DNA of 64,000 bases from Rhynchosporium graminicola. Lineage: Eukaryota; Ascomycota; Leotiomycetes; Helotiales; Ploettnerulaceae. Positions within the stretch are counted from its first letter, which is position 1. The number at the start of each line of letters is the position of its first letter. The translations under genes were made by a program, and so were the position numbers. Positions 47,898 through 60,300 of this stretch are shown here, piece by piece. The stretch is taken from the NCBI GenBank assembly GCA_900074885.1, contig FJUW01000035.1:310001-374000 (forward strand). The letters are read 5' to 3'. The notes under the pieces were generated by a model. It was not told where the DNA came from, did not search any database, and saw only the letters and a program-made list of their open reading frames with translations.

Positions 47898-48283
47898 TTA
47901 CTGCCCATCTCCACTTCCTTTATTCTGCGCACCACCAGCGCTTTCCTGCTCCAACCTTTTACTCCTCAAATACATCCTCCTCTGTCTCAACCTCTCCAGC
48001 TCGCTATGGATCTCATCCTTATCAAATGGAATACGATTCGTCTGCTCGGGCTTAGGCCAGAAATCCGGGACCGCGAAGCGCTTGTCGAGATTCGTGCCGT
48101 AGTAGTACATTATTCCAATGGGGAACATGATGTACATGCCGAACTACAAGAACTCCAAAATCAGAAATTTGTTTGTGTGACGGACAGTTACTGTAATAAT
48201 GATGTTGACATTCGAGTTTTGTGAAATGGAAAGGAATGGAAGAGGCTCTTTACCTTGAAGACTTCTAGATTGGGACCGCCCAT
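47898..48283 (-). CDS. PET100: Pet100, cytochrome c oxidase assembly factor
   Basis: Two exons, 48283-48254 (10 codons, MGGPNLEVFK) and 48143-47898, 91 residues, joined by a 110-nt intron. After splicing the family N-terminus reads NLEVFKFGMYIMFPIGIMYY, the single membrane anchor. It is followed by FGTNLD-like YGTNLDKRFAVPDFWP and a charged coiled stretch ELERLRQRRMYLRSKRL. Pet100 resides in the mitochondrial inner membrane and helps assemble complex IV subunits. The first exon is too short for usual ORF scans and is easily missed. Divergent from the enoyl-CoA isomerase gene. Confidence 0.94.
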
Positions 48284-48619
48284 CTTGTGTGATTTGGATA
48301 GATGTGATAGAGGTCGCAAATATTTGTTTTGCACGAGTTGTGGTTCTCTGAAGTGCTGGGTCTAAAGATTCAATGAGTCGATGACGGGGTGGATCCCTTG
48401 TTCGGGTTCGATATTGAAATTTGATGCCTCATGACACAAGGCTGCAGCCCCAGAACCCCTGTAAAACCTTAATTCTTAGACCGAGGCTCAATCGGCTCAA
48501 ACCCGAGCTTCCTACCCCACAATCTACTCCGTACAGATCCTACTGCCTTGCTCTTGTCCTGCTCACCCTTGCTTGATTTGACTCAAGTTTCTGTTCTGCT
48601 TATACATTTTTGCATCAAA
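48284..48619. promoter_or_regulatory. Divergent promoter, PET100 / enoyl-CoA isomerase
   Basis: 336 bp separating start codons. Contains a CT-rich stretch near 48550-48590 ahead of the isomerase ATG. No defined element (for example an oleate-type CCTCGG site) was identified with confidence. Confidence 0.4.
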
Positions 48620-49554
48620 ATGTCCTCCTCGATATCCCTCGAAATCAAAGGCAAGATAGCCGTGATTTCTATCGACAAGCAGCTTAAGCTCAATGCTTTG
48701 ACACAAGATGAATATTATCAGATTGCGAAATATATGAGAGAGGTTGCTAAGAATGATGATGTTACCGTCACAGTTTTGACTGCTAAAGGTATGTTTATTT
48801 GATGGCATATGCTGTTGATTAAGTATTAACTGTTCAACAGGACGGTACTTCTCAGCGTAAGCTACCCAATCAAGCTTGAAAGCAAAACTCAAGTACAGAA
48901 TTTGAAAGTCTCTACTAACATACACTCAGAGGTGCAGACGTAAGCATCTCCAGAGCCCTCCCAGAAGGAACAGACATCGGCAAACACTGGCTTCAAAGCT
49001 TCGTTGCGAACAACTTGAACATAACCAATGCATTCTATACGCACCCTAAGATCCTTGTCACCGCTTTGAACGGCCCAGCCGTAGGACTCTCAGCAGCCTT
49101 GATCGCTTTCTCCGACTTCATCTATTGCGTGCCTTCCACATTTCTGTTAACACCTTTCTCTTCACTGGGTCTCGTAGCCGAAGGCGGCGCCTCACGAGCT
49201 TTCGTCCAACGTCTTGGGATTAGCAAGGCAAACGAGGCGCTTATTATGAGTAAACGCATAACTTCGGAAGAACTCCTGCAGGTCGGGTTTGTGAATAAGA
49301 TTTTTGATTGTGGAAAAGGCGAAGATGAGAAGTTTAGACAGTTGGTGTTTGCAGAGATTGAGGACAGACTTGGTGATCATTTGATCGGATCGAGTTTGAC
49401 AAAGATTAAGGCGTTGATTAGAAAGCCTGAGATTGAGGCCATGGACGCGCAGGGTGTAGCGGAGGTTTTTGCTGGTTTGGATAGGTTCACAGCTGGAATA
49501 CCGCAGGCGGAGTTTCAAAAAATTGCGAATGGGCAGAAGAGACATAAGCTGTAA
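48620..49554 (+). CDS. Enoyl-CoA delta-isomerase/hydratase, peroxisomal type
   Basis: Three exons, 48620-48788, a 16-nt microexon 48841-48856, and 48930-49554, 269 residues. The microexon encodes RYFSA, completing the conserved GRYFSAGADV oxyanion-hole segment of crotonases. Other landmarks: LKLNALTQDEYYQI, HPKILVTALNGPAVGLSAALI, FSDFIYCV, TPFSSLGLVAEGGASR (Glu in the catalytic position) and MSKRITSEELLQVGFVN. The C-terminal tripeptide HKL resembles a type-1 peroxisomal signal, matching yeast Eci1/Dci1, which end in HRL. The likely reaction is isomerisation of 3- to 2-enoyl-CoA in unsaturated fatty-acid beta-oxidation. Assignment to Eci1 rather than Dci1 is not possible by eye. Confidence 0.9.
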
Positions 49555-49754
49555 AGGTTTAGAAGTGAGTCGTGTAAAATGATTGAATGTTCGCACCTTT
49601 GGTACAACCCATCCAAGAGAAACGCTTCAGACGTGTCAACACCACCCAAAGAGCCAAACGGTATTGTATCCCATATCATAACGCCGTAAGCCATCATGCG
49701 CCTGCAATGCTCATCCTTCCCACCTTATTTCTTTTTCATTGCCAGGAACCCTAT

Positions 49755-50340
49755 TCACTTCTCCTCATCCTTGATCGGCTTCTCAGCAGCAGCCTTCAGC
49801 TTCTCGTCCTGCTTCTTCCAATGACCTCCCTCCTCGTACTTTTTACTGATGCCCAACGCACTTCTGAATCGATTGTCCTGCTTAATCTTCGCCTCAGCAA
49901 GCTCGTGCACCTGATGCATCTTGAGACCTTTTTTTGCTGGCCCGCCACCCCTCTCGCTCTCCTTCAATAGTTTCTTCCTTAAAGCATCGGTCTGGTCCTC
50001 AATTTCATTCTCATCGACACTGCAAGCACACGCCAGTCAGCTTCCATTCTCTCCAATACATAAAAATACGAATCAGGCTTATAATTCCTACTGAAGGGAG
50101 GACAACGTACCCCTCATCCTCCAACAAGTCCCTTAGCTCAAACACCTTGACCTCAATCTCGCGCTTCCGATCATGCTCTAAGATATCTCTGTCAGGTTGC
50201 CGTTGGCGGTGCTTTAAGCTATCGAGGTCTGTCGAATATGGCTTTCCTTGATCGCGGGGCTTGAGATGCGCGAGGTTGCGCTGGACGTAGCCGGATGTAC
50301 CGCTTCCTCTTGGAGTGGAGAGACCGACGTTCGAAGACAT
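49755..50340 (-). CDS. CWC21: Pre-mRNA-splicing factor Cwc21
   Basis: Two exons, 50340-50111 and 50019-49755, 164 residues. The family N-terminus MSSNVGLSTPRGSGTSGYVQ and NLAHLKPRD is present, then the cwf21 domain REIEVKVFELRDLLEDEG, joined by a 91-nt intron to VDENEIEDQTDALRKKLLKE. The lysine-rich C-terminal half has HQVHELAEAKIKQDNRFRSA. Cwc21 is a small spliceosomal protein that contacts Prp8 and Snu114 in the activated spliceosome; its vertebrate relative is the SRm300 N-terminus. Divergent from CDC123. Confidence 0.94.
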
Positions 50341-50657
50341 GGCTGTATTATTTTCCTTGGGATTGGAATTTGAGAGATCTGTGAAGAAATGTTGTTTTGA
50401 GAATTACCATGATGTTTGATGCTTCGGGATAGGCGACGTAAAGGTTGAAGGCGGTGTATAATCGTACCCTTGCTAGTGCGGCAGAATGATAATTTATGCG
50501 GGCATGGAGTTGCCCCTCCATCAATGTGACTCAGTACAAGTACTAATTCGTAGATTATGTTCTTCTTCGGAGGTGTAATCATATTCTTCTCGTCTTTTTC
50601 GGCTTGCTCGATCTACCACGAAACTCATAAACCAAAAAATCTCCATTTGAATGCAAA
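50341..50657. promoter_or_regulatory. Divergent promoter, CWC21 / CDC123
   Basis: 317 bp between starts, no recognised elements; shared regulation is only suggested by orientation. Confidence 0.4.
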
Positions 50658-51961
50658 ATGCCATCTATAGAGCCAGCAGACGGTCCTGTACCAGAGCCAG
50701 AACCCCTCACCAAGCTCCCGTTTGAACCAGTTACAAAGTCACATATTATGCACTGTTCTTACGATTTCTGGCATCCTAAGTATAAAATCTACTCCACTGA
50801 TACTTTTCCCCTACTGACATGTACAGATACCGTACTTCAGCAATCAAATCCCGTATCATCCCCCTCTCTCGAGCTTTCCTCTCCTACCTCCGCGAAGACG
50901 GCATCGTCCTTCCCAACGAGATACCTACCTTTCCTCCTCCTTCCACATACACCGACAACAGCACGAGCGATGGTTGGGATGCCGATCCTACCCCAGATCC
51001 TTCCCTAGCCTTCACCGACATTCACCAACAGATATTTTCCACAATTGCAGAACTCGGCGGTCTCGTAGCACCCAAGCTCAACTGGTCCGCACCTAAAGAC
51101 GCAACATGGATCAGCATGAAGAAGAACAGCATGGAATGCGCCACACCAAATGATATTTATCTGCTTCTCAAATCCTCCGATTTCATAACTCACGATCTTG
51201 AACACGCTTTTGACGAGTGCGTGGACTCGCCCACCTCAAATCAAGAACTCAAACGAGATAACATACCTTATGTCCTCGTCCTTCGCAAGTGGTTCAAAGT
51301 AAATCCATCCTGCGAATTCCGATGTTTCGTAAAGAAGCGGCGCATAATTGGGATCTGCCAGCGGGACCTCAACCATTTCGAATTTTTGTTCCCTCTACGC
51401 GAACGGTTACGCGATACAATCTTACAATATTTTGAGAAGACACTGAAAGATACTTTTCCAGACGATGATTTTGTTATTGATGTATATCTACCGGATCCAT
51501 ATGATAAAGTCCGTCTCGTGGATATCAATCCTTGGGCACCGCGCACGGATCCGTTATTATTCTCCTGGCTCGAACTTCTGACTATGCCCCTACCAAAACC
51601 ACTTCTCGGAATTCCTGACTCGGCGAATAATCCACCTCTGCCACAAGCTAGCAGTGATGAAGATAGCTCTCAAGTAGAGGAAGAAATTGAAGAGCTTGCG
51701 TGGAAACCGGAGATGAGACTAGTGAGGAAGGATGATCCAGAAGCGTATAGTTTCGCAAGTCCGCAGTACAGTGCGCATAAACTGCCGAGAGATGTTGTGG
51801 ATGCTAGTCTGGGTGGAGAGAGTGGTATGCGCGAATTCGCGCAGAATTGGAAGGGTATGTTGGATGGTGGTATGAAGATGCAGAGGCCGGGGGAGAGTGA
51901 TAGTGAAGATGATGAAGCGGATGTGGTGAGAGGTGTGCAGGAGTATAAAATAGAGGAATAG
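50658..51961 (+). CDS. CDC123: Cdc123 (D123 family), eIF2 assembly factor
   Basis: Two exons, 50658-50779 and 50827-51961, 418 residues. Cdc123 is an ATP-grasp-fold chaperone needed to assemble the eIF2 heterotrimer. Visible landmarks: HIMHCSYDFWHPKYR(T) near the N-terminus made by splicing, LNWSAPKDATWI, NDIYLLLKSSDFITHDL, VLVLRKWFKVNPSCEFRCFV, GICQRDLNHF, then DFVIDVYLPD and VRLVDINPWAPRTDPLLFSW, which holds the metal/ATP-binding Asp and Asn residues. The C-terminal 100 residues are acidic and Ser-rich (DEDSSQVEEEIEEL, ESDSEDDEADV), as in other fungal homologues. The gene appears intact. Confidence 0.94.
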
Positions 51962-53242
51962 TAAGGAAGAATGAATAGACCTGTTGGCGTAGAGTACATT
52001 CATACAGAAACTGAAGCTTTTTCGTGTAAGTTGTGTGCTTTGCCGAACTCGGACATCGGTATCTTCGACGCCTTTTCGGAAATCATTGTTTTGATAAGCT
52101 CGCTTACAGAAGCGAGAGCGAGCCCCTATTTACATTATTCATCAGCTATGACACCTTGCATGGCAGAAGACATGGGCAATGCTTAGTTTTTCCCCCAAAA
52201 TTGATATAATTTGATGTGTGGCTCATATCATTCCAAGTATCAGTATGGTAAGGAACGCTTGTGCAGCCATGAAGTCTTCTGTCTCACGCCTCGCAATTAA
52301 AGCAAAACAGCAAACTGCTGTCCTCAAGCCTTAGCAGTCTTCATGAACCATCAGTCACGGTAAAATGACGCCCTTACAATTACAGATTCATCACGCGGCC
52401 CTGAATTGAGCCAAAACTGTTGCAGAATAGTGGTCTTTATCGCAGTACAATCCAATGGAAGCTTGGAAAAGGGCAGTGATGGACTGAGGGCCGCTCGGCT
52501 CGCTTACCGGGATTTTTCAAAACAGGTGAAGAAATTCAGGCACACAAGAAAGAATTGAAAAACGCGAGGAGCCGGCTAGTGCAGAAATAACGCACGTGGT
52601 TAATCACAAGCATGCAAAGTAGCAGAGATCAAAAATAAATATGGTAAAGCCACAGACTACATGCGATCAGGCGGTAGAACCGACCAAGAAGCAAGTAATC
52701 TGTTGAAACTTTTTAGCTTGTTATCATTCTGAAGAGTCTTAAATGACGTAGGGCATGGGTGCTGATATGCTAAATACGTTCATGTAGTTACGAGTTGCTC
52801 TCAAACAATTAGTATATATGTTTGCTGAAGCTGAAGTTGAAAGTCCCCAGGCAATTATCATGAAAGGGATCCACACTATCATATCTGGGGATTACCAGCC
52901 CTTTGATTCTTAGAGAACTGTGCCCTGAGTATGATCTAGCTAGTATAAGATAAACTTAGTTGTTTTTCCTGGTAGGAAAGGCGAATATTGCATTTTTTGG
53001 CTCACACAAAGTTGTTGTATACTTTTTCACACCGAGGAAGATATCTCATATAGTGAGAAGAATATCTATGGAGTCATGCGGCCAAATATAAGGATCAGAT
53101 GGTAGCTACTACCTGGCAGCAAATTCTACGAACGAAGTCATCGCCGTAACATACGTGTTGAGTACTGCTACAGCCATGATACCTCAATGTCGAACAATCG
53201 CCGAAACGTCAACCCAATATCCAGTATCCAACCTCATTCTGT
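51962..53242. other. Intergenic, about 1.3 kb
   Basis: AT-rich region between CDC123 and the ubiquitin-like pseudogene. No domain-bearing frame, RNA gene or repeat was recognised. Confidence 0.5.
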
Positions 53243-54905
53243 CTAAGAGAACTGCGCATTGCCCCATCCCATCGACTTCTTCTCCATCTCATAAACGGCT
53301 ACAAACTTTGGCCACCTACCACTCTTATCGAGTTTGATGGTAGGGAACTCCAATTCCTTCGCCAGACCCTTGCCCTTGCTCTTAACAGGGCCCGAATTCT
53401 GAACGCCTCTCTCAATATCAATCTCGCGGACGCTCTGAATATCTGAGAAGATGCCCGTGATCCCGGTTCGACTTCGGCTGGGAGTGAGAAGAATGGTAGA
53501 CCAGCGGCGGCGTACTGAGATGCTGTGATTGGGGATGAGGGGGCACAGGTACCTGTTACTCGGCAGAAGTTGGTAGCGTTGAGTAGTTGGATGTCTGAGA
53601 CTGCATGAGTACATTTGCTTGTTTACAGACCAATAGGCCTCAGCAGTGAGGAATAGTCAGATGAAGAAGGAGCGAAGGGTGGTAAGAAAGAGCTTACTGA
53701 AAATAGCGGTGCTGTCACCTTCCCATGCGATGGCTGCGTGTGGGTCGCGCAGAATTGATTGCTTGATCAGATCACCTGCTCCCACTGACATTTCGGCATC
53801 TGCAGGATTGGATCCACTGAGGAGGCCTCTGCCTTGAATGTTCAGGACGAGTTTTACGGTTGATTTCTGGGCATGATTAGCTAGGTGGACGTAATGAGGA
53901 TGTGGGCCCTGCTTTCAGACAGACGTGACATCTTACATCTGGAATTCCATAATGCGAAAGCAGATGGTCTAGTCAAATCAGATTAGTGAGCCTTAAGATT
54001 GATTATGGAAGCACTCACTCTTCTCAAGGCGTCGACTGTTGTAAAGAAGTCTCATCTGATCAACAGGAACATTGTTCTCCTTGGAGATCTCGCTCATGAA
54101 CTCGTAAACCGAAGCATTGGAATGCACCATTACAAGCGGCGGGCCCTTACTCAACTGGTTGACGTAGATGAACTGGGTAGGACCACGCTTGATAGGAGTT
54201 ATCATGATCTGAATACCACCTACCTTTTCGGTGCTAGCAACTTGGGCTTCGACTGAGTATCCGGATCCAACAGGGACGGAAACGAAATGCGTGACTGCTC
54301 CATTTTGCTTGGCAATTCCATCCAGCCATTTTTAAACGGTGCGCTTGGGGTCAATGACGGCGTAATCTGGATGCTGTTCTTTTCGTGCATCAACCGGCTT
54401 CGTCACAGGGCTGCAGCGAACGTTTCCATGATGGCTCACCACTAATAGCATTGATTCCACCTAAGAGACCTTGATGGCGAATGGTCCGGTAGAATGGAAG
54501 CTGATCCACAGAGCCTCGTTCTCTGCGGGACTCGAGTAAGTGGACTACCCAAACTGTTGAGGGCAGTAGGGTCAACGATGAACGACTTACGGTGAACAGG
54601 CATGAAGCAGCCACCCTTGAGCATCATAGCCTCTGGAAGGGTTGCCTTCTAGTGAGCAATATTGTACAGAGGGAAATTGCCTACGTCTAGGAGCAGCTCG
54701 TAAATAGTACCATCCTCCGGCTATCACAACTGATTAGCGCCTAGGGGTGGGCTGGTCAATGGCGAACTCACAACTCTGATGGTCGCTTGAATTTGATCTT
54801 CAGAGCCTCCTCGTCGTTGCCCTGGTGAACGAGGAGGCATTTATGTGCGTTCAGCTCAGGGAGTGGTCTGCCAAGGTTGACCCAAAGCTGGTTTATGGTA
54901 GCCAT
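53243..54905 (-). pseudogene. Ubiquitin-like-domain fungal protein (decayed)
   Basis: Read on the minus strand from about 54905 (MATINQLWVNLGRPLPELN). A succession of coding blocks separated by GT-AG introns resembles a large fungal family with a ubiquitin-like insert. The blocks are DGTIYELLLDVGNFPLYN, MMLKGGCFMPVHR, DQLPFYRTIRHQGLLGGINA, KQNGAVTHFVSVPVGSGYSV, the ubiquitin-like part (PPLVMVHSNASVYEFMSEI, MRLLYNSRRLEK), KLVLNIQGRGLL, and SDIQSVREIDIERGV. Three lesions interrupt conserved blocks: TAG at 54649-54651 before KATLPEAMM, TAA at 54332-54334 before KWLDGIAKQ, and a one-base shift near 53470 between AEVEPG and ITGIFSDIQ. Function of intact relatives is unknown to me. Family placement is from memory of sequence texture; the lesions are directly visible. 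Confidence 0.65.
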
Positions 54906-55401
54906 GGTGAGATGTTGGTTGGTCGTCGAGAATCCGGATTTCTGGAAGAGTCATGGAATTAGCATGAAGAAAGTGACAGAGAGACACCTTTACATCGAGC
55001 AGACTTAAGTTGGAGTGAACTCTAGATGTAAAGAGCTCATGCGGCAGCCTTCTGAAGCTAGAGGAGATAGAGGCGTACGTACGAACGGAAAGCTGACCAC
55101 AGTAGATCGAAGGAGTTTGTAGGATAGTTGTGCAGACAGAGCTCCTTCTTTGTGTTGTTGAAAGAAACAGAAAGGGCTGTGAGCGGAGGGACAAGAGGGC
55201 CTTCGTACTTGATAGGCGTTTGTGCGTGGGGCGCCTTGGCCTACTTATCAAGAGATATACTATTCAATAGACACTCCAGGCATCACAGATAATCTGGTTT
55301 CACCATTTCGAAATTTACATGCTCGTTCTCGAATATAAATAAGACTTAAGATGCTTACTGATATGCAAGTACAGTCATCAGACTCATCACAAAATTGTAT
55401 C
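54906..55401. other. Intergenic
   Basis: 496 bp upstream of the pseudogene and downstream of the MDR oxidoreductase. A minus-strand open frame of 131 codons ends inside the pseudogene region and has no domain; treated as chance. Confidence 0.45.
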
Positions 55402-56520
55402 TTATTCAACCTTGATCACCACCTTACCAAAATGCCCACCAGCAAAAAGATACTTCAAAGCATCCTTTGCCTCTCCAAATTCGAACACCTTATCCACTAC
55501 AGGCTTAATCTTCTTCTCTTCATAAAACTTCACCATCTCCTCAAATCTCTCCCTTGGTCCATTCAGTATTCCCTTCAGCGTAACGTTCCTCTTCAGTGCA
55601 AGAACATTGATAGTCCTCCGATCTCCAGCAACGTCCTCTTTCCCGGAAAGATATCCGATGCAGTTGATCAGACCTCCGAATGTTATACATTCAAATGATT
55701 TTCGTAGCGTTTGTGCTCCGCCGGTTTCGAATATGATGTCAACTCCTACGTCGTCCGTCATCTTAAGAACTTCTTGTTCCCAGTCTGGGTTGGTTTTGTA
55801 ATTAATTGTCTTATCTGCTCCTAGCTTTTTTGCCATGCCGAGCTTGGCATCTGAGGAGGACGTGATTATAACTGTCAACAAGTATTAGCCTAAACCAAAT
55901 TCATTTATAACAAATAATAGTATCGCACCTTCAGAGCCACTGGCTTTGGCAATTTGCAAGCCACTGACAGCTACACCTCCAGTTCCTTGTATTAAGACCT
56001 TCTCTCCCTTCCCAGCTGCCTGTCCCAAATTTCTCATGCCATTGATAGCCATCCAAGCCGTCATAGCTGCAATCGGAAGTGTAGCCGCTTCCTCATCACT
56101 CAAATACTCAGGCTTCCTTACCAAGCCCTCCGAATTGAACACCCTATACTGAGCTAAAACTCCTTGCTGTGGCAGCCCCAGTCCGCTTGCCATATCCTTT
56201 TCCTTGATCTGGCCTTTGGTATGCGTCTGATTAAAAGTACTGAGGACTTTGTCTCCTTCTTTCCACTTCGGCGAATTGGACTTAACGATTATACCGCACA
56301 TATCGGAACAAGGGACGATTTTGGGGGAGTTTCCGATTGTTTTATGGTGGTTGTAGTCGCCCATTACTACTTCGGTGTCACGATAGTTCAGGGCCACGGC
56401 GGATATCTTGACGAGAACTTCATAGGGACCTGGGACGGGCATCGGGGACGTGGTTGAGGAGAGGTTCTCTAGGCCATCTTGTAGGGAGACCCATTGCTTG
56501 ATTTCGGTCGGGAGAGACAT
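55402..56520 (-). CDS. Zinc-independent MDR oxidoreductase (quinone-reductase-like)
   Basis: Two exons, 56520-55929 and 55871-55402, 353 residues, 57-nt intron. Medium-chain dehydrogenase architecture: GroES-like N-terminus with PGPYEVLVKISAVALNYRD and VPCSDMCGIIV, then AATLPIAAMTAWMAI, the nucleotide loop VLIQGTGGVAVSGLQIAKAS, KKLGADKTINYKTNPDW, and VDIIFETGGAQTL. The C-terminus is FGEAKDALKYLFAGGHFGKVV. The catalytic-zinc Cys/His set of alcohol dehydrogenases is absent (NYRD rather than GxCHTD), and no structural-zinc Cys cluster is seen, so it is most likely an NADPH-dependent quinone/enal reductase. Substrate unknown. It could serve detoxification; nothing nearby links it to a pathway. 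Confidence 0.88.
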
Positions 56521-57331
56521 GATAGAGAGCTATGAAGTGGTAACAAATGGGAGGCAAACTTGAACTGAGTAGAAAGGAAAAGTTGGTACTTAGGAAAGTT
56601 GAAGAGGTATTTGTAAATACACGAACTAGCTACAAATAAAAATTTGTAGGAGCGTATTACAAAGAAACAGAAACGTTACTCCACTATGATTACTTCAGAG
56701 ATCTCGGACTTGAGATGTTGTGGAACTGTGGAGATCGGGAGTTCCACTATCCGCGATTCAAGAGCTCTGACTGCTGACTCATGCATGACTAATGAGAATG
56801 TTGATTCTCGCTTCTACGGCCCGTAAAAAACCAACAAGGGCTCGCTTCTACGATTTAAACAATACTCAATATCTCATCTTCTCAGTGTCGGTGCGAAGTA
56901 GGCGATATGTATACACGCATAAGTTTGAAGAGACTAATTAGTCATAAGAAAAGCCTTGGATAAGTCATCGAGAGCAGAAGGAAGTAAGGTACTACCACCC
57001 ATTGATTTTGAAGTTGATTACATTGGCGCAGATCAAGCCCAGCAAAGACACTCTAAGTTTATTTCAGGACGAATCAACTACTGGCATAGGCAGACATCCC
57101 GACTCCGGATTTTTGTGACCCGAAGTTACTCGATTTGGGTGTTTCTCCATGAGTAGACTTTTCTGGCTTTGTAGACATAGGTGAGAAGACTTCGCAAACC
57201 ACGTGGAGGATATCACGCCAACATTGCAGCCAAAGGATTGGTTATGAGTACCTCGAGCACATATGTGAGTGAGCGATATAGACATGTTTGTAGCATGGTA
57301 ACATGGGCATTATAGCTGTTACTTCCATTTC
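56521..57331. other. Intergenic, about 0.8 kb
   Basis: Contains the promoter of the MDR gene and the 3' end of DHR1. No gene or repeat was recognised. Confidence 0.5.
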
Positions 57332-60300
57332 CTATTCCACCACCCAGCCCCGGCCAACAATCTTCTTCTGCGTAACCTTTCTTGCTGGCAACGGCCATCC
57401 AACACCACCCGTCCCTTCTGCTCGCAGATACGGGATGACCCAACATTCCCTCACATTCGCATCCCCATCTCCCATCTTCGGCATGACCTCCTTGATCGGC
57501 TTCCCATAACTTATCAATGGGGTCCCTTTCGCTAACGCCGCAATTTGTCCCCCGGTGATATCCGTCAGAGCGTGCATTCTCGTCTTCGGAATTTTCTCCG
57601 GCGTTGCAGCTGTAGGCGCGGCTCGCTGGAGATAGGAATAGACGATGTATTCTGGACATTCTTGCGGACTGATATGTGACAGTGGTGAGGCGGGATGGAT
57701 GTAAACAGCCTTCTCTTCATCGTCGCGTTTGATATGTGAAGGGAAGAGCGTCACGTAAGGGACGTCTATAGCGCGTGTTGGTTTCCGCCTTGATTCTGGA
57801 GGATTGGGTGCTAGGTCTGCACGCATGGCTATGTGGTCCATAAACCCTGCAGCGATCATCTGTTTCAGCGCTTTGACTTGCTTAGCAGATGGCGGATCAA
57901 GTTTATCCTCAAACTTCAAACCTGCAAAAGCAGTAATATTCGTGCGAAGAAGATCGGTAATCTGTCTCCTTAACTGCAAAATCTCTTTCAAGACTTTATA
58001 TCGCACAAAATGTTCTTTACACCAGCTCTCCGTGGGTTCGTGAGCGAATTCTCCTACTACTTGAAGCAGTTTTATTGCGTCTGATTTGTCGTCTAGGAAA
58101 CAGAAATCTTTTTGCACTTTGTTGAATTTCCGGCGGATACCCAGACGCACGTCTTCTTCTTGCCGATCAGCGCTGGTAAAATAAGCGTCTGGGTCTCGGA
58201 CTGGGGCGGTCGGTACAACTTGGTTTTCGGGGATGAAGAAATCGGGTGCAGAGAGACCTGCTACGAGCGCGATGGTGTAAGGGAGACATTCGTGCAGATG
58301 GCCGACGAGGAGGATGCGGGCGAAGCGAGGCGAGAGGGGGAATATTGACATTGTTGACCCGGTTTGGGTGATTTGCCCGCTTGGTGATAGAGCTGATAGA
58401 TATGTAAGTAGCTTCTCTGAGCTTGCAAGGCTTTGTCGATCTGGTGGCGTAGGAAAAGGAAAGTTGACTACATGCTGAAGGTTCATCGCTTTCAGCTGAA
58501 GTACTACACCCTCGATTGGCATCCGCAGAATCTCGGGTTCGGCGAATTCTGTGAAATCTCGCTCGTAGACAGCAGATGAGTACAATCGATAGCAATGACC
58601 GGGTCCAGTACGTCCAGCACGACCAGCACGTTGATTAGCGCTAGCTTTGCTGATCCATCCTACTTCGAAGCTCTGGACCCCCGTCGTTCTGTCATATTTT
58701 CGCTCTTTCGATCTTCCACAGTCGAACACGTATCGAATACCCGGGATTGTCAAACTTGTTTCTGCAACGTTCGTGGCTAAGATTATGAGCCGTGAGTTAT
58801 CTGGTGGTGGTTCGAACACTCGAAGTTGTTCTCTTGTTGGGAGAAGTGAGTAAAGTGGTAATATGTGCATTTTTTTGGGACCAGTGTCTGCTTCTTCGTC
58901 TTCGATCTTGAAGTCCTCATCATCGAGAGTGATGTCAACCTCTTCATCTTCGTCGTAATTGTCGTTGTTATCTTCCATCGTATCTCCAAAGTCAACGTCT
59001 TCTGCTTCCATCGGAGCGTCTCTTCCAGATATCCTCACCCGGGGCCCTGAAGCAGTGTGCCCGATTTGGAAAGCCTCCTTAAGGCGCTTGCTCAATTGAA
59101 TGATCTCGTTTTGGCCTGTAAGGAAGACGAGGAAGCCTCCTGGAGGTAGCTTCTTATGGCCTTTACTGATCTTGAGAAATGCATCTTCGACATAGTCATG
59201 ATGTGTTTTCCTTGCGAAATGGTTCACAACAGGGTATTGTCTCCCTTCAGCCTGCAAGACAGGGGGCGGCTTTGCAAAAAGAGTAGCATTTTCAGTGAAG
59301 TCGGTAATTCTCAAAGTAGCCGACATGATAATGAGCTTCAATGGCTTGATCGAGGGATCTTCTATTGCCATCTCCTCTCGTAACTTGACAACTCGACTTA
59401 GCATTCCAACTAAGATATCCGTGTTCACACTCCTCTCGTGGGCTTCATCGATGATAATGGCGGAATACTTTCGCAGGGCGATGTCTTGAGCCACTTCACG
59501 AAGTAGAACACCGTCTGTCATGAATTTAATGGCGGTTTCTGGGCTTACTGTGCCTTCAAATCGAATCTGGTAGGCAACTCGACTTCTATGATCACCTAAC
59601 TCATCGCCGACACGCTTTGCCATACTTACAGCGGCCACTCGGCGAGGTTGAGTGACGCCAATCATTCCTGGATTTGGCGAGTCTTCTGTACCATAGCCTG
59701 CTTCGTACAAGAATTGAGGAACCTGGGTGGTCTTTCCTGAACCAGTAGCTCCGTACACGACGACCAGATTGTTATTATGAATTGACTCCATGATCTTCTG
59801 TTCTTCGGCAACGACTGGAAGTTTCAATCGTACGTCTTGAATCTCTGGCGTCCTCGTAACGTTAACACTGTACGATTTCCTAGTAGTGTTGGAAGTTTTT
59901 TGCAGTTCTAAAGGTAATGGATCTTGCTCTGGGGCTCTGGGCTTGAAACCAGCAATCTTCGGGGTTTCAGTCGCGAGTGGTATGTTGGATGTCGGTTGAT
60001 AGCCAATAGCTTCATTCAACTGCTGATTTGCCCAGGCTTTGAAGGCAGAAGACCTTGCAGGTTTTTGGGGTCCTTCCTCGTCATCTTCAGAGGAGGACTC
60101 TGAGTCCTCTTCCTCACTGCCAGATTTCGACGCCGAGTTCGAGGACGATTGCTCTTCATCTTCTTCATCATCCGAGGCATCTGATATGTCCTCGTATCCT
60201 TGTATTGAAGCATCACTTTCTGTGTTACTATCCATCTCGGAAGCAGAACTGAATCCCTCCCAATCTGGCTCCTCGGGAGCTTCGTGTTTGAAAGACAATT

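Noticed and set aside
54856..55251. Minus-strand 131-codon frame upstream of the ubiquitin-like pseudogene
   Set aside because: Low-complexity Ser/Arg/Leu composition, no domain, and it runs out of frame into the pseudogene's first block.
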